64,000 nucleotides of DNA from Luteibacter jiangsuensis (GTDB lineage Bacteria; Pseudomonadota; Gammaproteobacteria; Xanthomonadales; Rhodanobacteraceae). The position numbers and the translations under genes are program-made. The notes under the pieces are model-generated. The model worked only from the letters and a program-made list of their open reading frames with translations, was not told where the DNA came from and made no database searches. Positions 8,633 through 22,100 of this stretch are shown here, piece by piece. Positions within the stretch are counted from its first letter, which is position 1; each line of letters begins with the position of its first letter. The DNA is taken from assembly GCF_011742555.1 (NCBI RefSeq), contig NZ_JAAQQR010000001.1, positions 310,001 to 374,000 on the forward strand. Direction: 5' to 3'.

Positions 8633-9943
8633 TTAGTTGATGCAGCTGTTGACGCGGGCAGCCGTCAGGTCGCTGCTGGAGAGCCAGGCGTAGCCCGTGC
8701 CAGCGCGGCCGATCTTCGTCACCGACGAGCGGATCGACGTGTCGTACGGCGAGCTCAAGAGACCGCGCACGGTGGCGAGGTCGGCCGACGGGTTGCCCTG
8801 CTTGTTGCCCAGCAGGCTGGTGACCGCAATGATCGGGTAACCCGAGGCCGGACTGGCGTAGGTCGACGGATCGACCACGGCGATGCAGCCGTTGCTCGAC
8901 GTCGGCTGGCCGTTGGTCAGCGGCAGGTCGATCAGCACCGGACGGCCATTGGCATCCGGATTGTCGGCGATGACCTTGTCGAAGGTGAGCGTGACGGGCA
9001 CGGCGGTCGGGCCGAAGCCGGTAACCGGATTGACGGTGACGCCGGCCAGGTTCGTCACCGACGCGTTGCGCACGCCACCGGTCACGCCGTTGGCGACTTC
9101 GGCGTAGCCGATGGAGCCGTCCGCCGGCGCACCCGAGGCGGTACCGGCCACCACGGCGATCACGCCGGCGTTGCCGTTTCCGCCGAACGAGCTGGCATAC
9201 GACGAGAAATACGACGCGGCGCCCGTGGCATAGGCCTGAAGAGTCTTGAAGCTGGTGGCCGGATGGCTGGCGACGCCCGGGCACACGGCCGAGAGATGGT
9301 TCAGGAACGAGAACGACGTGCCGCTGCCGTCGGTGCGGTAAGCGATGTTGATGTTACCGGTGGTGCCGGCCGGAATGCCGACGGCGCCGGCGGCGCTGAG
9401 GTCCTGCCAGGTCTTGATCTGGCCGGAGAACACGCCGCAGATCTGGTCTTCATTGAGCGTCAGGGCGTTCACGCCCGACTTCTTGAACACGATGCCGACG
9501 GCGCCCGCGATGGACGGAAGTTGCGTCGGCTGGGCCGTGGCGCCGTGACCGGTGGTGTAGGCGTTGTACTCGGCCGTCGACAGCGGAGCATCCGAACCGG
9601 CGAAATGCGGCTGGGTCAGGCCCGATCCGCCGAAACCCGAGGGGCAGGCGTCGTTGACGGTGTTGCCCGGGACGTTGCCGGCGAGGATCCGCTTGCCGGC
9701 GCCGCTGCCGGTCGGGCAGTAGGTGACGGCCGTACCGCTATGGTTGGCGACGTACACGCCGAACAGCGAACCGGCGGTCGGAACGATCGGCGTGCCGGTC
9801 GCGGTGCCCGTGTAGCCGATGGCCGGCAGCGTGGCGCCACCGCCGACGATCGTGCCCGCGCTGGCGGCGGAAGCGAGGCACAGCAGGAGCGCGCCCGCGA
9901 CGAACTTCATGCTGGTGTTTCCCATCGAAAAATCGCAACGCAT
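8633..9943 (-). CDS. DING/PstS-like phosphate-binding secreted protein
   Basis: Predicted extracellular or periplasmic phosphate-binding protein of the PstS/DING superfamily. After a signal peptide (MKFVAGALLLCLASAASAG) the mature start contains GGGATLP, the DING-family phosphate-loop signature. It also has YCPTGSGAGK, FAGSDAPLS, and YRTDGSGTSFSF, the second phosphate-binding loop. Its 436 residues are close to this group's length. The ATG at 9943 is preceded by AAAGGGG at good spacing; the later ATG at 9910 is an alternative. It sits between the giant adhesin gene and T2SS pseudopilin genes. A P. aeruginosa DING protein is a known substrate of the Hxc T2SS, so secretion by T2SS is a reasonable inference. 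Confidence 0.82.
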   Translation of the reverse strand: MRCDFSMGNTSMKFVAGALLLCLASAASAGTIVGGGATLPAIGYTGTATGTPIVPTAGSLFGVYVANHSGTAVTYCPTGSGAGKRILAGNVPGNTVNDACPSGFGGSGLTQPHFAGSDAPLSTAEYNAYTTGHGATAQPTQLPSIAGAVGIVFKKSGVNALTLNEDQICGVFSGQIKTWQDLSAAGAVGIPAGTTGNINIAYRTDGSGTSFSFLNHLSAVCPGVASHPATSFKTLQAYATGAASYFSSYASSFGGNGNAGVIAVVAGTASGAPADGSIGYAEVANGVTGGVRNASVTNLAGVTVNPVTGFGPTAVPVTLTFDKVIADNPDANGRPVLIDLPLTNGQPTSSNGCIAVVDPSTYASPASGYPIIAVTSLLGNKQGNPSADLATVRGLLSSPYDTSIRSSVTKIGRAGTGYAWLSSSDLTAARVNSCIN

Positions 9944-10118
9944 GGTGTTACCCCTTTGCATAGAAGCCCCCCGAGTGGAGGCCTTGCAAGGGTCACCCTT
10001 TGCCGTTACCCCATCATGCCATTGCGGTGTCCGCGATTATGATGATTCGATGATTTCGGCAAACGCGGAACGGACCTGCTTCACACTCGCGACGAGCTTT
10101 CATATCCGTTGTCATGAA

Positions 10119-10152
10119 ACATGAAGGGAGGAGCAAGCTCCTCCCTTCATGT
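10119..10152 (-). terminator. Strong hairpin terminator after tpsA
   Basis: A perfect 16-bp inverted repeat (ACATGAAGGGAGGAGC / GCTCCTCCCTTCATGT) with a 2-base centre begins 17 bp beyond the tpsA stop. On the minus strand it is followed by TTCATGACAA, without a long T-run. It probably terminates the long operon before the DING-like gene. Confidence 0.7.
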
Positions 10153-10168
10153 CTGAACACCGGACGGG

Positions 10169-13100
10169 TTACATCCGACGCAACGCCTTCCTCTCCGCAT
10201 CGGTGAGCTTCCCGTCCTCGTTGCGGCCAAGCACCTGCACGGGTGAGGAACCATCGTAACCAGGTGCTGGCGCGACACTCGAGGTGCTGTCGCCGTCGCG
10301 CAGCACGCGCACGGAAATCTCCGACGGCAGCTTGTCGCGCGCATCCGCCTGCTGCTTGCGCGCCACGTCTTCCGCAGCTTGCGACGCCGCGGTGGCCGCA
10401 GCGCTGGCGGCGTTCAGTGCGCCGACATTGACGGCCGCCGTCACCGGCACGCCAATCGCTTCGCCCTTGACCTGGATGTTGTCGGCGTTGGCCACGCGCG
10501 CCGCAGCGATGACGATGTTGCCGGAAACGCGGATACCCGCGTCGCCTGCATCCACCGTGCCACGGGGAGCGATGAGATAGGCGTCGCCTGCCGGCGCGCC
10601 TTCGACGCTCTGCAACGTGGCAATACCGGCACCGCTCACCTGACCACGCGCATCGACGCGGCACCAGGCATCCACGTCACAGAGGAAGATGGGTGGGGGT
10701 ACTTCGCTGCTGGTCTTCGCACCCTGCCCCGCATTGACGTCGCCGTTGGAGCTCCAGATCGTGATGTCGCCGCCCTGTTCGGTGAACACCCGGCTCTGGG
10801 CGAGCAGCAGGCTTCGGTCGGTGAAGACGTTGACGTTGCCTGTTTCGAGAGTAAGCAGACCCATGGTATTGGGCCCGGCGATCACGTGCCCGTTGCTGTC
10901 GGTGAAACGCGGCGCGGAAGTACTCCCGATCAGCGCCTGTCCACCCGGCCCGAGCAAGGTCACATCGCCACCCTGCTGCGTCTGGATCGTCGAGCTCCGG
11001 ATGTCGAGATCGCCAGTGTCCACGGTGGCTGCCGCGCCGTTGAGGCCGCCCTGACCCGTGCCGTTGGCGGTGTAGCCAAACGCGCTCGGGAAAAGACTGT
11101 CGAGTGCCGCATAACCGCGGGCGTACTGACCCGCATAGGGGCTCGAGGCGTCGTTGTAGTCAGTACCGACTTCCGCCAGCAGCTTGAACAGAACCTTCTC
11201 CGCAAAGATGCGCTGAACGATCTCCGGTTCCTTGGCGAAAAGATCGCGTGCCTGCTCCGGCGTAAGCATGGGCGTGACATCGTCGCTGGCATGCCCGGTA
11301 GCCGTGTTCTGACCGGCAAGACGCTCTTGCATGAATTTGACCAGGTCAGGCATCAGGCTGGGCAGTCCATCCACGCCACCGAGATAGCGCGCCAGGAAAC
11401 CAGCCGTGTCGACACCCGGGCCCACGCCGAAATTGACCAGTACGTCGGCGCTTTCGTGGGGGAGATAGGGGTTGTAGAAGTTACCGACCGCCTGAATGCC
11501 GGTCTGCCCGCCTGCGGCGCTGCTTCTTGGCGCCAGGTCGGCCTGGCTCACGAAGGGCCCGATGTCGCGTCCCGCGTCGACAACAAAGGTGCCGGGACCA
11601 CCGACCATCAGCGCCGGCACAGGGTTGCCCGTGTTGGCATGCGGTGGGAGCCCGGGGTTCGCCGAGAAGGGCGTATCGTAGATGTCGCGTCCGGCAGACA
11701 CGCGGGTTATGTCTGCATTACGCGTGTGCTGACCGATGAGCCAAAGGTTGACGATGTCGCGGCCGGCACGAATCTCCGCTTGCTTCGAGGGAAGCAACAC
11801 GAGGGCATCCCAGGTATTGCCGCGAGCGTCCTGAACACCGTTCGTGATGTCGCCGCCGAGCGCGTAGATCCGAACAGGTGCCGTATCGTCGGCATGCAAC
11901 GCATCCGGTTCGTGAAATGCCGCATTGGATGTTCCCGAGCGATCCTCGGCACCCAGCCAGGTCGTCGGGGTGGTGGACGTAATGGGCTGCAACGGCGACG
12001 GCATATCTTCCGGCGACACATCGATCAGACCGAAGAATCGACCAGAAGACAGAACCCCGGAATTCACAAACGCGATGCTGTCCGCTGCGAGCAAGGTCAA
12101 TTCACCTGTTGGAGACGGGAACAATTCCCCGTTCCTGCGGACATCGATGCTTCCGCTCAGGGCCGTCATGGCCAGGCTCGCGGGCAACACCGCTCCTGCG
12201 CCGCCACCGCTGCCGAATACCTGGCTCGGCGCAACCAGGCTGCCGAAGACGATGTCACCGGCCACCGAAGCCACGTCGAAGGACGACGCGGTCGAGTAAC
12301 CCTGGCTGTCCGGGTGTCCGGCCGGCAGCAAGGCATTCGTCGGACTGGCGTAATTGACGTAATACGAGGGATCGTATACGTAGCCGATATCCGTGCCCTG
12401 CCGCGCCTTCACCGTCACCTGCGCATCCTGCATGCCGAATACCGTCGAAACCGGCGTCATGAAATGAGCACTTCCGCCGCCTGCGCCCATTTCGACGCCC
12501 GAGTCGATAGTGGCCAGCGAAGGCGATGCAGCAATGAGTCCTTCGGCACGTATGTCCGCCGTTCCCCTGGCGACGAAATAGGTTCCGCTGAGGATATCGC
12601 CACCGGCATGCACGGACAGATCCCCGCCACCCACGGTGGTCAGCGACTTCCCATCCGCATTCTTGTACCAGGTGGTCGGCAGCGAGGCCGACAGCTCCTG
12701 GACGTCGCCTCCTGCGTCGACGTCGATGTTGCCGCCGACGCTCATCACACCCTGATGGAAATTGGCGAAATCGATCGACGAACTCGAACCGTCGGCGGCG
12801 TTGCCAACCTGCATCCATTGCCACCAGTACTGCGCCACGGAAGTGCCGGGTGACGATTTCGTCTGCAAGCCGTCCGCATCGACGACATTCTGGATACCGG
12901 CGATGTCACCACCGGCCCGGAGATAGATATCCCCTGCGTGATCCGGATTCACCAGCCCGTTGACCAGCATGTCGGGCTGGCGGCGTTCCGGTAATCCCGC
13001 GCCCGACAATTCCGAGGGACGAACGACACGGATATCTGTCCCCGCCGTCGTGCCTTCCGCCGGCGCACCAGCGGTATAGACGGTGGCAGGCGCGGCTGTA

Positions 13101-16100
13101 TCCATCCACCGGATATCGCCGGCGGACACCATGTCGAGGTCGCCGGTACCGGTGCGGATCGTGGTCGGCATGAACAGCGTCTTGCCCGAGAGCGGACCAT
13201 TCGGTGTCACGACCGTGGGATCGGTGACCGTGTCCTTGACCTCGAAATGTCCGTCCAGGCGGACATTGGCCGTGGATGCCGCGGCTGTGGCGAGCGGATC
13301 GGAGCCAGCGACGTCGGAACCTGCGACAAGGCGGTACGACGTGCTCGGGCCACCAAGCAAGGTCGCCGATGCGAGTGATGCAGCATTGCCAAGCGTCGGC
13401 ATGTTCGACGGCGAGTTATCGGGGGCAGGCTTGCCTACAGGAACCGCGGGCGGTGCCGAATTGTCCGCATTCTCACGCGGAGCGAAGGGGGCGTAGAACA
13501 GCTGGGTACCCGAACCGCCAGTGACGAAGAGGCTCACCCAAAAGTAATAGTTGAAGTGTCCGGTGATGTAGGTGTCGTAATCGCTCGACCAGGCCGTGTA
13601 ATCATTTGCGACCGGCAAGAGGATCGGCGACGGGGTCTCCGCCGACGGTGTGAAGAACGGGAACGTGGCTTCCAGCCAGGTCTCGTAGGCCGTGGCGTAA
13701 TCGGCGTAATTCGCGAACTGCCCAGGCTGCGGGGCCACCTGCTTCGTCGGGTTGTAGGCCAGGAAACCGGTGGTGTCGTTCGCCGTTACGAAGGACGAAG
13801 ACCAGCCGAAGTTGCTGGCGTTGTCGCCGAACTCGGTGATGTATTTCTGATAGTTGGCGTAGTACTGATCGGTCTGCTTCGCAGCAGGGGCGATCAACGG
13901 CTGGTAATACGGGTCCTTGCTGATGTCCGCCTTGCCGCCACCTGGCGTCTTGCCGTCGGCCGGATCGCCGTCGGCGAGGTTGATCGTGCCATTCCACGCG
14001 TCGTTTGCGTCGAGGTAGATCTGCGCCTTCTGATAGGCGGTAAGCGCGGCCGAGTAAAGGGGATTTGCCGGGTTCGATTCCTTCGGAGCGAAGGGGGCGT
14101 AGAACAACTGCGTGCCCGACCCTGCACCGACGAAGAGGCTCACCCAGAAGTAATAGTTGAAATGCCCCGTGATGTACGTGCCGTAGTCGCGTGACCAGGC
14201 CGCGTAATCGCTGTTGACGGGAAGCAGAATGGGCGACGGCGTCTCGGCCGACGGCGTGAAGAACGGGAAGGTCGCTTCCAGCCACGCCTCATAGGCACTG
14301 GCGTAATCCGCATAGCTCGCAAACGCGGAGGGCTGCGGCGCTACCTGCTTTGTGGGGTTATAGGCCAGGAATCCGGTGGTCTGGTTGGTCGTGACGAAGG
14401 ACGAAGACCATCCGAAGTTCGTAGCGTTGTCGCCGAACTCGGTGATGTACTGCTGGTAGTTCGCGTAGTAGTCGTCGTTCTGCCCCTTTGAAGGCGCGGT
14501 CAGCGGCTGGTAATACGGATCCTTGCTGATGTCGGCGACGCCGCCGCCCGGCGTCATGCCGTCCGCCGGATCGCCGTCGGCGAGGTTGATCGTTCCATTC
14601 CATGCATTGTTGGCATCGAGATAGGACTGCGCCGCCTGGTACCCGATCAGCGCGGCGTCATACCGCGGATCGTCGGGACCGCTGGTGGGCGGATCGTTGA
14701 GTTGGGCGCCGTCGTTCTGCTGGTAGAAGCCGTCGGTGATGCTCGCGTCGAGGTCGAGATTTCCCGCGGCGCGCACGGTCAGGATCGGCGCCTGGCCATG
14801 ATAGCGATATGCGAGCTGCGGCTTGCCGTCGGTACCGGTCACGCCGGCTCCGAGGTTCCAGTTGGTGACGACCTTGATGTCACCGTCATTCGCACCGTCG
14901 GTCGGATTGCGCAGTTCGATCCCCGGACGCACGTGGACATTGGCGATCCCGTCGAAGCGATGGCCGAAGGTAAAGCCCGGCTGCTGCACGAAACCCATCA
15001 AGGTACCGGGCCCGTGGGTGGGATCGCCGTCACGGTAGCCATAGAAGCCCGCGTGATCCGTATTGATCGCATCGGGCGTGAAGTAATACTTGTCGAGGTA
15101 ATCCGCCTGCTGCGCGGCATCCGTCGGCGGCGGCAGTGCATTGCCCTTGCCGTCGACCCAGGTGCCCGACACCATCGTCACGCCGTCGCTCTTGAACCAG
15201 CCCGCCGGATCGACGACACCATCGAAGTGCTGTTGGTTGCCGGTGCCGTCCGTCGTGCTCCACACGGCAAGCGGCTCGATGGTGACGTCGCGCGCCCCCT
15301 TGATCGACGACGGACTGTCGATCGTTACCGGTACATCGCCGTCCGCGAGCAGCGGCGCGCGAATGCTGAGCCTTCCGCCGGCAAATGCGTTATTCGAACC
15401 ACCCGAGACATTGATCTGGGCGCCCGCACCCACATGGACGTAACCGGCGTCGGCGCGGTCGACTTCCTCATAGCCATAGGTCGGATCGGTCGAGCCATTA
15501 CCCGTGCCGGTGGTACCCAGAAGCACGTCGCCGCCGCGCTGCTCAGGCGTGGTCACATGGGCATCCAGCACGCCATCGATATCGACGCCCTGGCGGGCCC
15601 ACACCTCGATGTGGCTGCCTGCCGGCGAGCTTGCATCAACGGTGCCGTCGATGCGCGCCCTGCCACCGTTGGCGTACAGATAGACCTTCTGCGACTTGAG
15701 GGTATTCCCCGCGGATAGAGCCAGGTCGCCCTGCGCGCTGGTGACGTCCACCAGACCCGTCGAACCGCTTGCGGCAACGAGTCCGGCCAGCGCATCGAGG
15801 TCGAGAGCACCGCCGGTGCCGACGGTGAAGTAGCCGCCCCGATAGCCGTCTGCCGCGTGGCCGTCGTAAGTGCCGCCAAGCATCAACGCGCCGCCCGCGA
15901 CGGCCTTGAACGATCCGGCATCGCCGGCTTCCGCGGCACCGCCGTAGCGCACGGAGGCGCCGTCGTCGATGGAGATATCCCCAGCGGCGCTCAGCGCCAG
16001 GTTGCCTCCCGGCGCATAGGCCGCCGTGTCGAAGAACTGGCGGGTAACGCCAGCGACGTCGAGCGACGTGCCGGACGCAACGTGGATGCCGCCCTGCGTG

Positions 16101-19100
16101 GCGTCGAGGGACAGGCCACCCGCCGCCGCCCTGAGGTTCATGCCATCGTCGATGCTGGCAGCGCGCAAGGTGAGCGAGCCACCCAGGCCGTCTCGGGAAA
16201 GCGCCTTGCCCTCACGGCCGTGCAACGCCATCGCGCCCGTGGTGATGAGAGTGGTGGCGCCCCCGCCATCGGCGACGAACACCGGTGCCGAAAGGTCCAC
16301 GGCGGCGGCACCGAAGTCCATGCCATCCCGGGCCGCGGCCACGATGCCGGAAGCCGCGGAGCCGTCGAAGGCTCCAAAGCCGCGCAACGCCGCCGTGCCC
16401 GCGCCAAAGTCGATCTCGTTGGCGTCGACGGCCAGCGTTCCGCCACCCGGCTGCGTGTTAACCGCCGTCGCGCCCAACAGGTTCGCGAAGGTGATCGTCC
16501 CGGCACGCAAGCTCACGTCGTGGCCGTCGCCGGTGATGGCACCTGCACTCAGCACGAGGCTGTTGTCGACGGCGACATCCTGGGCGCCGAGGAAATCGAT
16601 GGAGCCCCGGCTGCGCAACGTGACCGAATCGGACTTGGCCCACTGAGCCAGCGTCACCGCGCCGATGGCCAGTCCGTCCGTGGGCGATGCGGCATCCGTG
16701 CCGACGAAGGCGATGCGGTTCGCCGTGGCGTCGATGGCCTTGCCGGACAGAAGCGCATGCTCGTCTACGCGCACGCGACCTGTAGCGTCCAGCGACAAGG
16801 CGTTGCCGCCTGTCACGGTTGCACCGGCGTCGATCGTCAGCAGGCCGCCGGGCGATCCCGCGCCGAGGCCCAGCCTCGCGATGGGTGCCGCGCCGTGCTG
16901 CGACACACGGAGCAGCGCGCCGCTGCCGTCGATTGTCGAAACCGGCTTCCCGCTGGCGTCGGTGCCCGCGTCGCGACCGAACACCAGCGGCTGCCCCCCC
17001 ACCTGGCTCCCCTCGCCTCGCGCAGTGAGAACGCTGCCGCTCTCCAAAGTGATGCCGTCGCCAGCGGGGCCAGCGACGAGCAGGATCTCCTGTCCCGCGA
17101 GCGGATGCGCGGCATCGTTCGACAACAGGATCGAGTCGGCGCTTACGTCGACGTGATCGCCGTCGGTATCGCTGCGCCGCGTGCCGCCAAGGAGCAGGCT
17201 ACCGGCACCCAGTGTGGTGAGGCCGTCGGCCGAGATGCCGAGGTACCCATCGCGCGCCGCCTCGTCGGCGCCGAGAATCTGAATGGCCTGCCCCGAGATA
17301 TCCACCTGCGAGGTGCGGCCGCCCTTGTCGGGCGTGGCGTCAAGCGTCGCACCCAGTTCCAGCTGGCGTCCGGCACCGATCTGCAGCCGGCCGGCATCCG
17401 CCGCCAACGGCGGCGCCACATTTCCCTTCTTCGTAGCTGCCGCACTGAAGAACGTGTCGGCATCCGTCAGGCGATATTGCGAATACTGCTTCCAGGTGTC
17501 CCCCGACTGGACCACGAACGTGGTGGTACGCGCGTCGCGCGCACCGGTAAGGGCATTGGCGTAGTAGCCGGCCACGGCGTACCCGCCATCCGCGAACCCC
17601 GCCGCCTGGCCGGGAGCGGCGTCGCGGGACGCGGTCTGGTAGATGCGCATCGCTCCCGGTAGCGTGGCGTACTGCGCGGGCAACAGCGTGTAATAGCCGG
17701 CGGGCAGCCCCGGCACGCCGGAGAGATACACCTGGCGACCCACGTCAGGTTGGGTGCCACCGCTGGCCGCCATGGCCAAGTCCGTCGCCGCCACCGCGCC
17801 TTGCCGGCCCGGCAGGATCGCGTAGACGGTGGCGCCGTTCGGTGCCGTCGCCAGCACGTCGCGCGACCCTCCCGTACCCGGTACGAATTCCGAGGCTTGC
17901 AGGTGACCGCCGCCATCGAGATCGATGGTGGCACCGGAATCGAGCGCCACGGAATCGCCCTGCACCTGCACCTGCTTGGCGGGCGGCGCGGCGATGGTCC
18001 GCGGCGTGTCGGTGGGACTTGTCGCATAACGCCAGTCGATGCCGTCCACCGTCGTGCCGTAAGGCACCGTAAGCCCATCGAGCGACACCGAGGTAATGCT
18101 TCCCGGGGCGAGATGGACACTCTTCGTGGTTGCCAGTGCAGGCGAACCGGCGGCCAGCCCAAAACCGTTGGCGGCCGACGCAGGGTCCGTCGTGCCAAGG
18201 ATGAGCGTACCCGACGGCACGCGAATCGTGCCCTGTTGCTCGATATGGTCGGCGCTTACGAGGAGCGCGCCGCCAGCGGACAATGGCGCCGTCGACGGCT
18301 TGCCCGGGAGGAATGTGATCGTCGTTTCGCGTACGTTGCCGTCCGCGCCGGGAAGGCCGGACGCATTCGCGTCGATCGCGAAACGGTAGGCGCTCGTCGG
18401 ATACACCTGGCCCGCCGAGAACACCAGGTCCCCCGTGGAGAACAGCATGCCAGGCGATATCGAACCATCCGGGCCCGAGGCACGGAGCGGAGGGACAGTG
18501 AACCGCAGGTCGTCAGCAGCGTTGAAACTGGCCTGTCGCCAGCCTTGCAGGTTGACCATGCCGCCCATGTCGATGGTGCCGGCGTTGATATCCAGGATGC
18601 CGTCGCCGGCCACCGCGAGCGGTGCCAGCGATGTGCCGGTCACCTGTACATAAGGCGCGGTGATGCTTACATGGCCCGTGCCCTGGAGATAGCCTGCGGG
18701 AATGTCGACACTCCTGGCATCCTCTGGCAATGCCTCGATGCCGGCAGCATTGACGAGGACCTGGCGACCGAGATTCAATTTCACGTCGCCCGCAAAGGCG
18801 ATCGGAAGAATCTGTTGTACGCCCGCAGGCTGATCGGCCGCCGGGCCGAACTGCAAGCTGGCAATGCCCGAACCGTTGAGAACATCGGCGGCGAACTCAA
18901 GCGTACCGTCGGCACCGGCGACGCTACCGTCGGCCGCATCGGCGGCGGCAAACGCCGGCCTGCCGTTGTGAGACTGGCGAACAAGGATGCCCTTTGCCTT
19001 GACCTTGGCAGTATCGTCGCCCGCATCGAGCGCAACTATCTGCAGCGAGCCACCCTCCGCGGACGGTGCGCCACCGTGGGCATCCAGCGTCGCGCCGATG

Positions 19101-22100
19101 TACAAGCCGGCGGACGCGCCGAAGACGATACTGCCGCCGTCGCTCCAGACCGCCACGGGCGCCACGTTCGCCGTCGTTCCGAAAAAGCGGCGGGATGCGC
19201 CCGGGAGATCGAAGCTATCCGCCGCTCCCGACACATCGATGCGTGCTCCATCTTCCGCAATGACGAAGGTTTCGTCGCTGCCGTTCAAGGCCACGGAGCC
19301 GCCGGCCAGTACCTCACCGACACGCGGCACGATGCGGCCTGCCGCAGTTGTGGCCGGTGCCGCTTGGGTGTCGACGAGGGCTACACCGCTGGCGTCCAGC
19401 ACGGCCTGGCCGCCAACGCGCACGCGCGAGGTCAGCCCGGTATCGGCCTGGGTAAAAAAGGTACTGAGATTGATGGCGCCACCGTGCGCCGTCAGTCCGC
19501 CATCGACCTCGACGTCGTGCCCGGCGGAGATGTCGATCACCCCGCCCGCGTCCACGTCGATGCGGGCGCCCTTCCCTATGACGGCCGAGCCGGAGACGCC
19601 TGGAATCTCGCGCGGAGTGTGGCCCGGGGAAAGCGGGTCCACGATCCAGTTGAGGTAGTCGCCTGCACGCAGTGTGATCCCCGGCAGGGCCTCCTGGGAC
19701 GTGCCCCGTGTCGCCCAGCGCTGCCAGTCGTCGAGGTAACCGACACCGACGACTGCCGGTGAGGCGTAGAGGTCGGCATCGGTCGGCAGACTGCGCAACG
19801 CGTCTACGTCGCCGAGGAGGTTGGCCTGCCGCACCACCACGTTCGAGCCATCCGCAACGGTGGTGTCGGTCACGGAATCGAGGTTGTAACGGCTGAAGCC
19901 CTGGCCGGCGAAGAATTCGGGGGCCAGCCACAGACCATTCGGAAGCGCCATGTCCGCGGGGTCGCCGCCCACCTGGACCTGCGCGGCCCGGAGCGTCAAC
20001 GCACCGCCGCCCGAAAAGCCGAAGGCCCGGAGCGAGCCGCCCAGTTCGACGCGTGCATGCTCGAACGATTCAGGGGGCGGGGCGCCACCCCACGCACCGC
20101 CGTCGCCGTAGGCGTAGGTCTGCAGCGCCACGTTTCCACCGCGTCCAGCGGGAACCCCGTGGGTCAGGCTCGTCATGCCGTGGATGTCGACGTAGCCGCC
20201 GCCGGAGACATCGATCACGCTGCCCTCCGACAGGATGATCGAGCCGGTGTCGTCACCGTCCTCCCGGTCTAAAGCCGAGACGGTGGTCATCGTCACGTTG
20301 CCGCCGTCGATCCAGCGATCGCCTTGCGCGTGGTCAGGATCGAGGCCGCTGTCGTTCACCCATCGACCGCGAGCGCTGAGCAGCGCGCCATCGTGAAGGG
20401 TAATGTCAGGATCCTGCAACGGCGAGGTCGTCGGTTGGCCGGGTGCCTGCGAAGGCATGGTCGTGCGAATGGATATGTCGCCGGCGGGAGCCTCGACACT
20501 GCCGTAAATGTCGACGCGCGAACCGGCAATCGAGACGCCGCCACCCGGCTGCACCACCAGGTGCGCCCCGGATGCCACCTCGAGGGCCGTCGCAGACGCC
20601 AGATCGATCGTGCTGAAGCCCGCCCTCCCCAACGTATCGGCGCCGACGACCATCCAGGGTGCGTCGAGACCCGCTGCAACATCCACATCGCTCCATTCGG
20701 TGTCGCGATCGAAGCCTGGCGAGAGCGACTCGAGCGTGCGCGACGTCTCCTGCACTCGAAGCCCGCGGTTGCTGAAAACGCCCGCGAACGCGGGAGCCAT
20801 GTCGAATGCGAAATTGCCGCCCTCCGGCTGGGTGCCGTCGCCTGTCTGCCTCGTGCCCGGTGTCGCCTCTGCGGATATCTCGCCATCGAGCGCGAGTCCC
20901 CGATTGGCATGCACGGTCATCGTGCCGGCATCTGCACCCTTGACGAAGCCTTCCTGATAGCGGCGCGAACCGCCCATGACGGGCGAGTTATAGGTCTCGC
21001 TGACGCCCCAGCGCGCATGCGCACTGTTGTACTGCCCGGCGAAGCCAACATAAGCCACGTCGGGATCAGCTGAAGCTATGTTGTAGATGCGTCCATCCGC
21101 ACCCAGCAGATTCGGTGTCGTGACCCAGCCCGACTGGTAGGCCAGATAGCCGCCGTCCAGCGCCATTCGCGATCCGGCACGCGCAATGACATCGTTTCCT
21201 TCCAGGGTGATGGACCCGCCCCGCGTGAGCATCTGGTCGATGTCGCGCGGCATGTTCTGCACGTAACCGGCCGCATTGAGGATCGGGCTGCCTATCCAGT
21301 CGAGGCCATCGGCACGCGTACCCGACACCGTGCTGTCCAGCATGATGTTCTTCTGCGTATAGAGAAAGCTATTGCGCAGGAGCGGCGAGTCCGCCAGTTC
21401 GTTCTGGCCAATACGCGGGATGCTCACCAGGAGCGCCGACATCGGCAATTCCACGTTGGCCAGGCCCGAGACGTCGATGGTCGCACCGCTGTCGATGTAC
21501 ACGCGGCCGTCGGTGGGCCCCGCGTCGGAACCGCCCATGTTGATCGCCCGCAGCGTCACCTTCCCGCCCGGCACCTCGATCAGCGACCCGCCGGCAAGCG
21601 TCACCTTCGAACCGGAAACCGAGACGCTGCCGGGCACGAACACCTTGTCGGCATCGGCCGTCGACGTGGTCGTCGCGCCGTCTTTCTCGGGCAGGACGGC
21701 CGTGACCGAGCCCGCGCCGAATTCGACTGGGCCATTGCCCGTGGCAGTGGCTCCCTGCAGGGTGATGCTGCCCGGCCGCGCGATGCTCGTTGACGTGACG
21801 ACCACGCCATCCTGCGCGATGCTCGGGCCGGTCATCGTGACGGAACCGCGTCGCGCCTGCACGAGGCCCGTGTTCTCGACGCCACCGCCAGGCGCCACCT
21901 GTCCATTCACGGTCAGGCTGAGTTCGCCCGCCGTGGTCGCGTTGTCCAGTCGGCCCGCCGACGCGAGCAGGACGCTGCCATCGTCCGCGACGATCGCGCC
22001 GCGATTCACGACCTTGGGTGCCGCCACAAGGACGAAGCCATCCCGGCCGGCGCTTATCGAGGCTCCCTTCTCCACGACAACGCCGGCACCCTCGGCGGTG

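Noticed and set aside
10096-10114. CTTTCAT-N5-TTGTCAT as a second Pho box before the DING-like gene
   Set aside because: The half-sites are 6/7 matches at 12-bp spacing, oriented away from the gene, 150 bp from its start and next to the tpsA terminator; too weak to call.
10379-19762. Several long plus-strand open frames opposite tpsA (up to about 820 codons)
   Set aside because: All are antisense to the clear TpsA coding sequence, rich in Arg/His/Gly/Val, and have no recognisable motifs or ribosome-binding sites.
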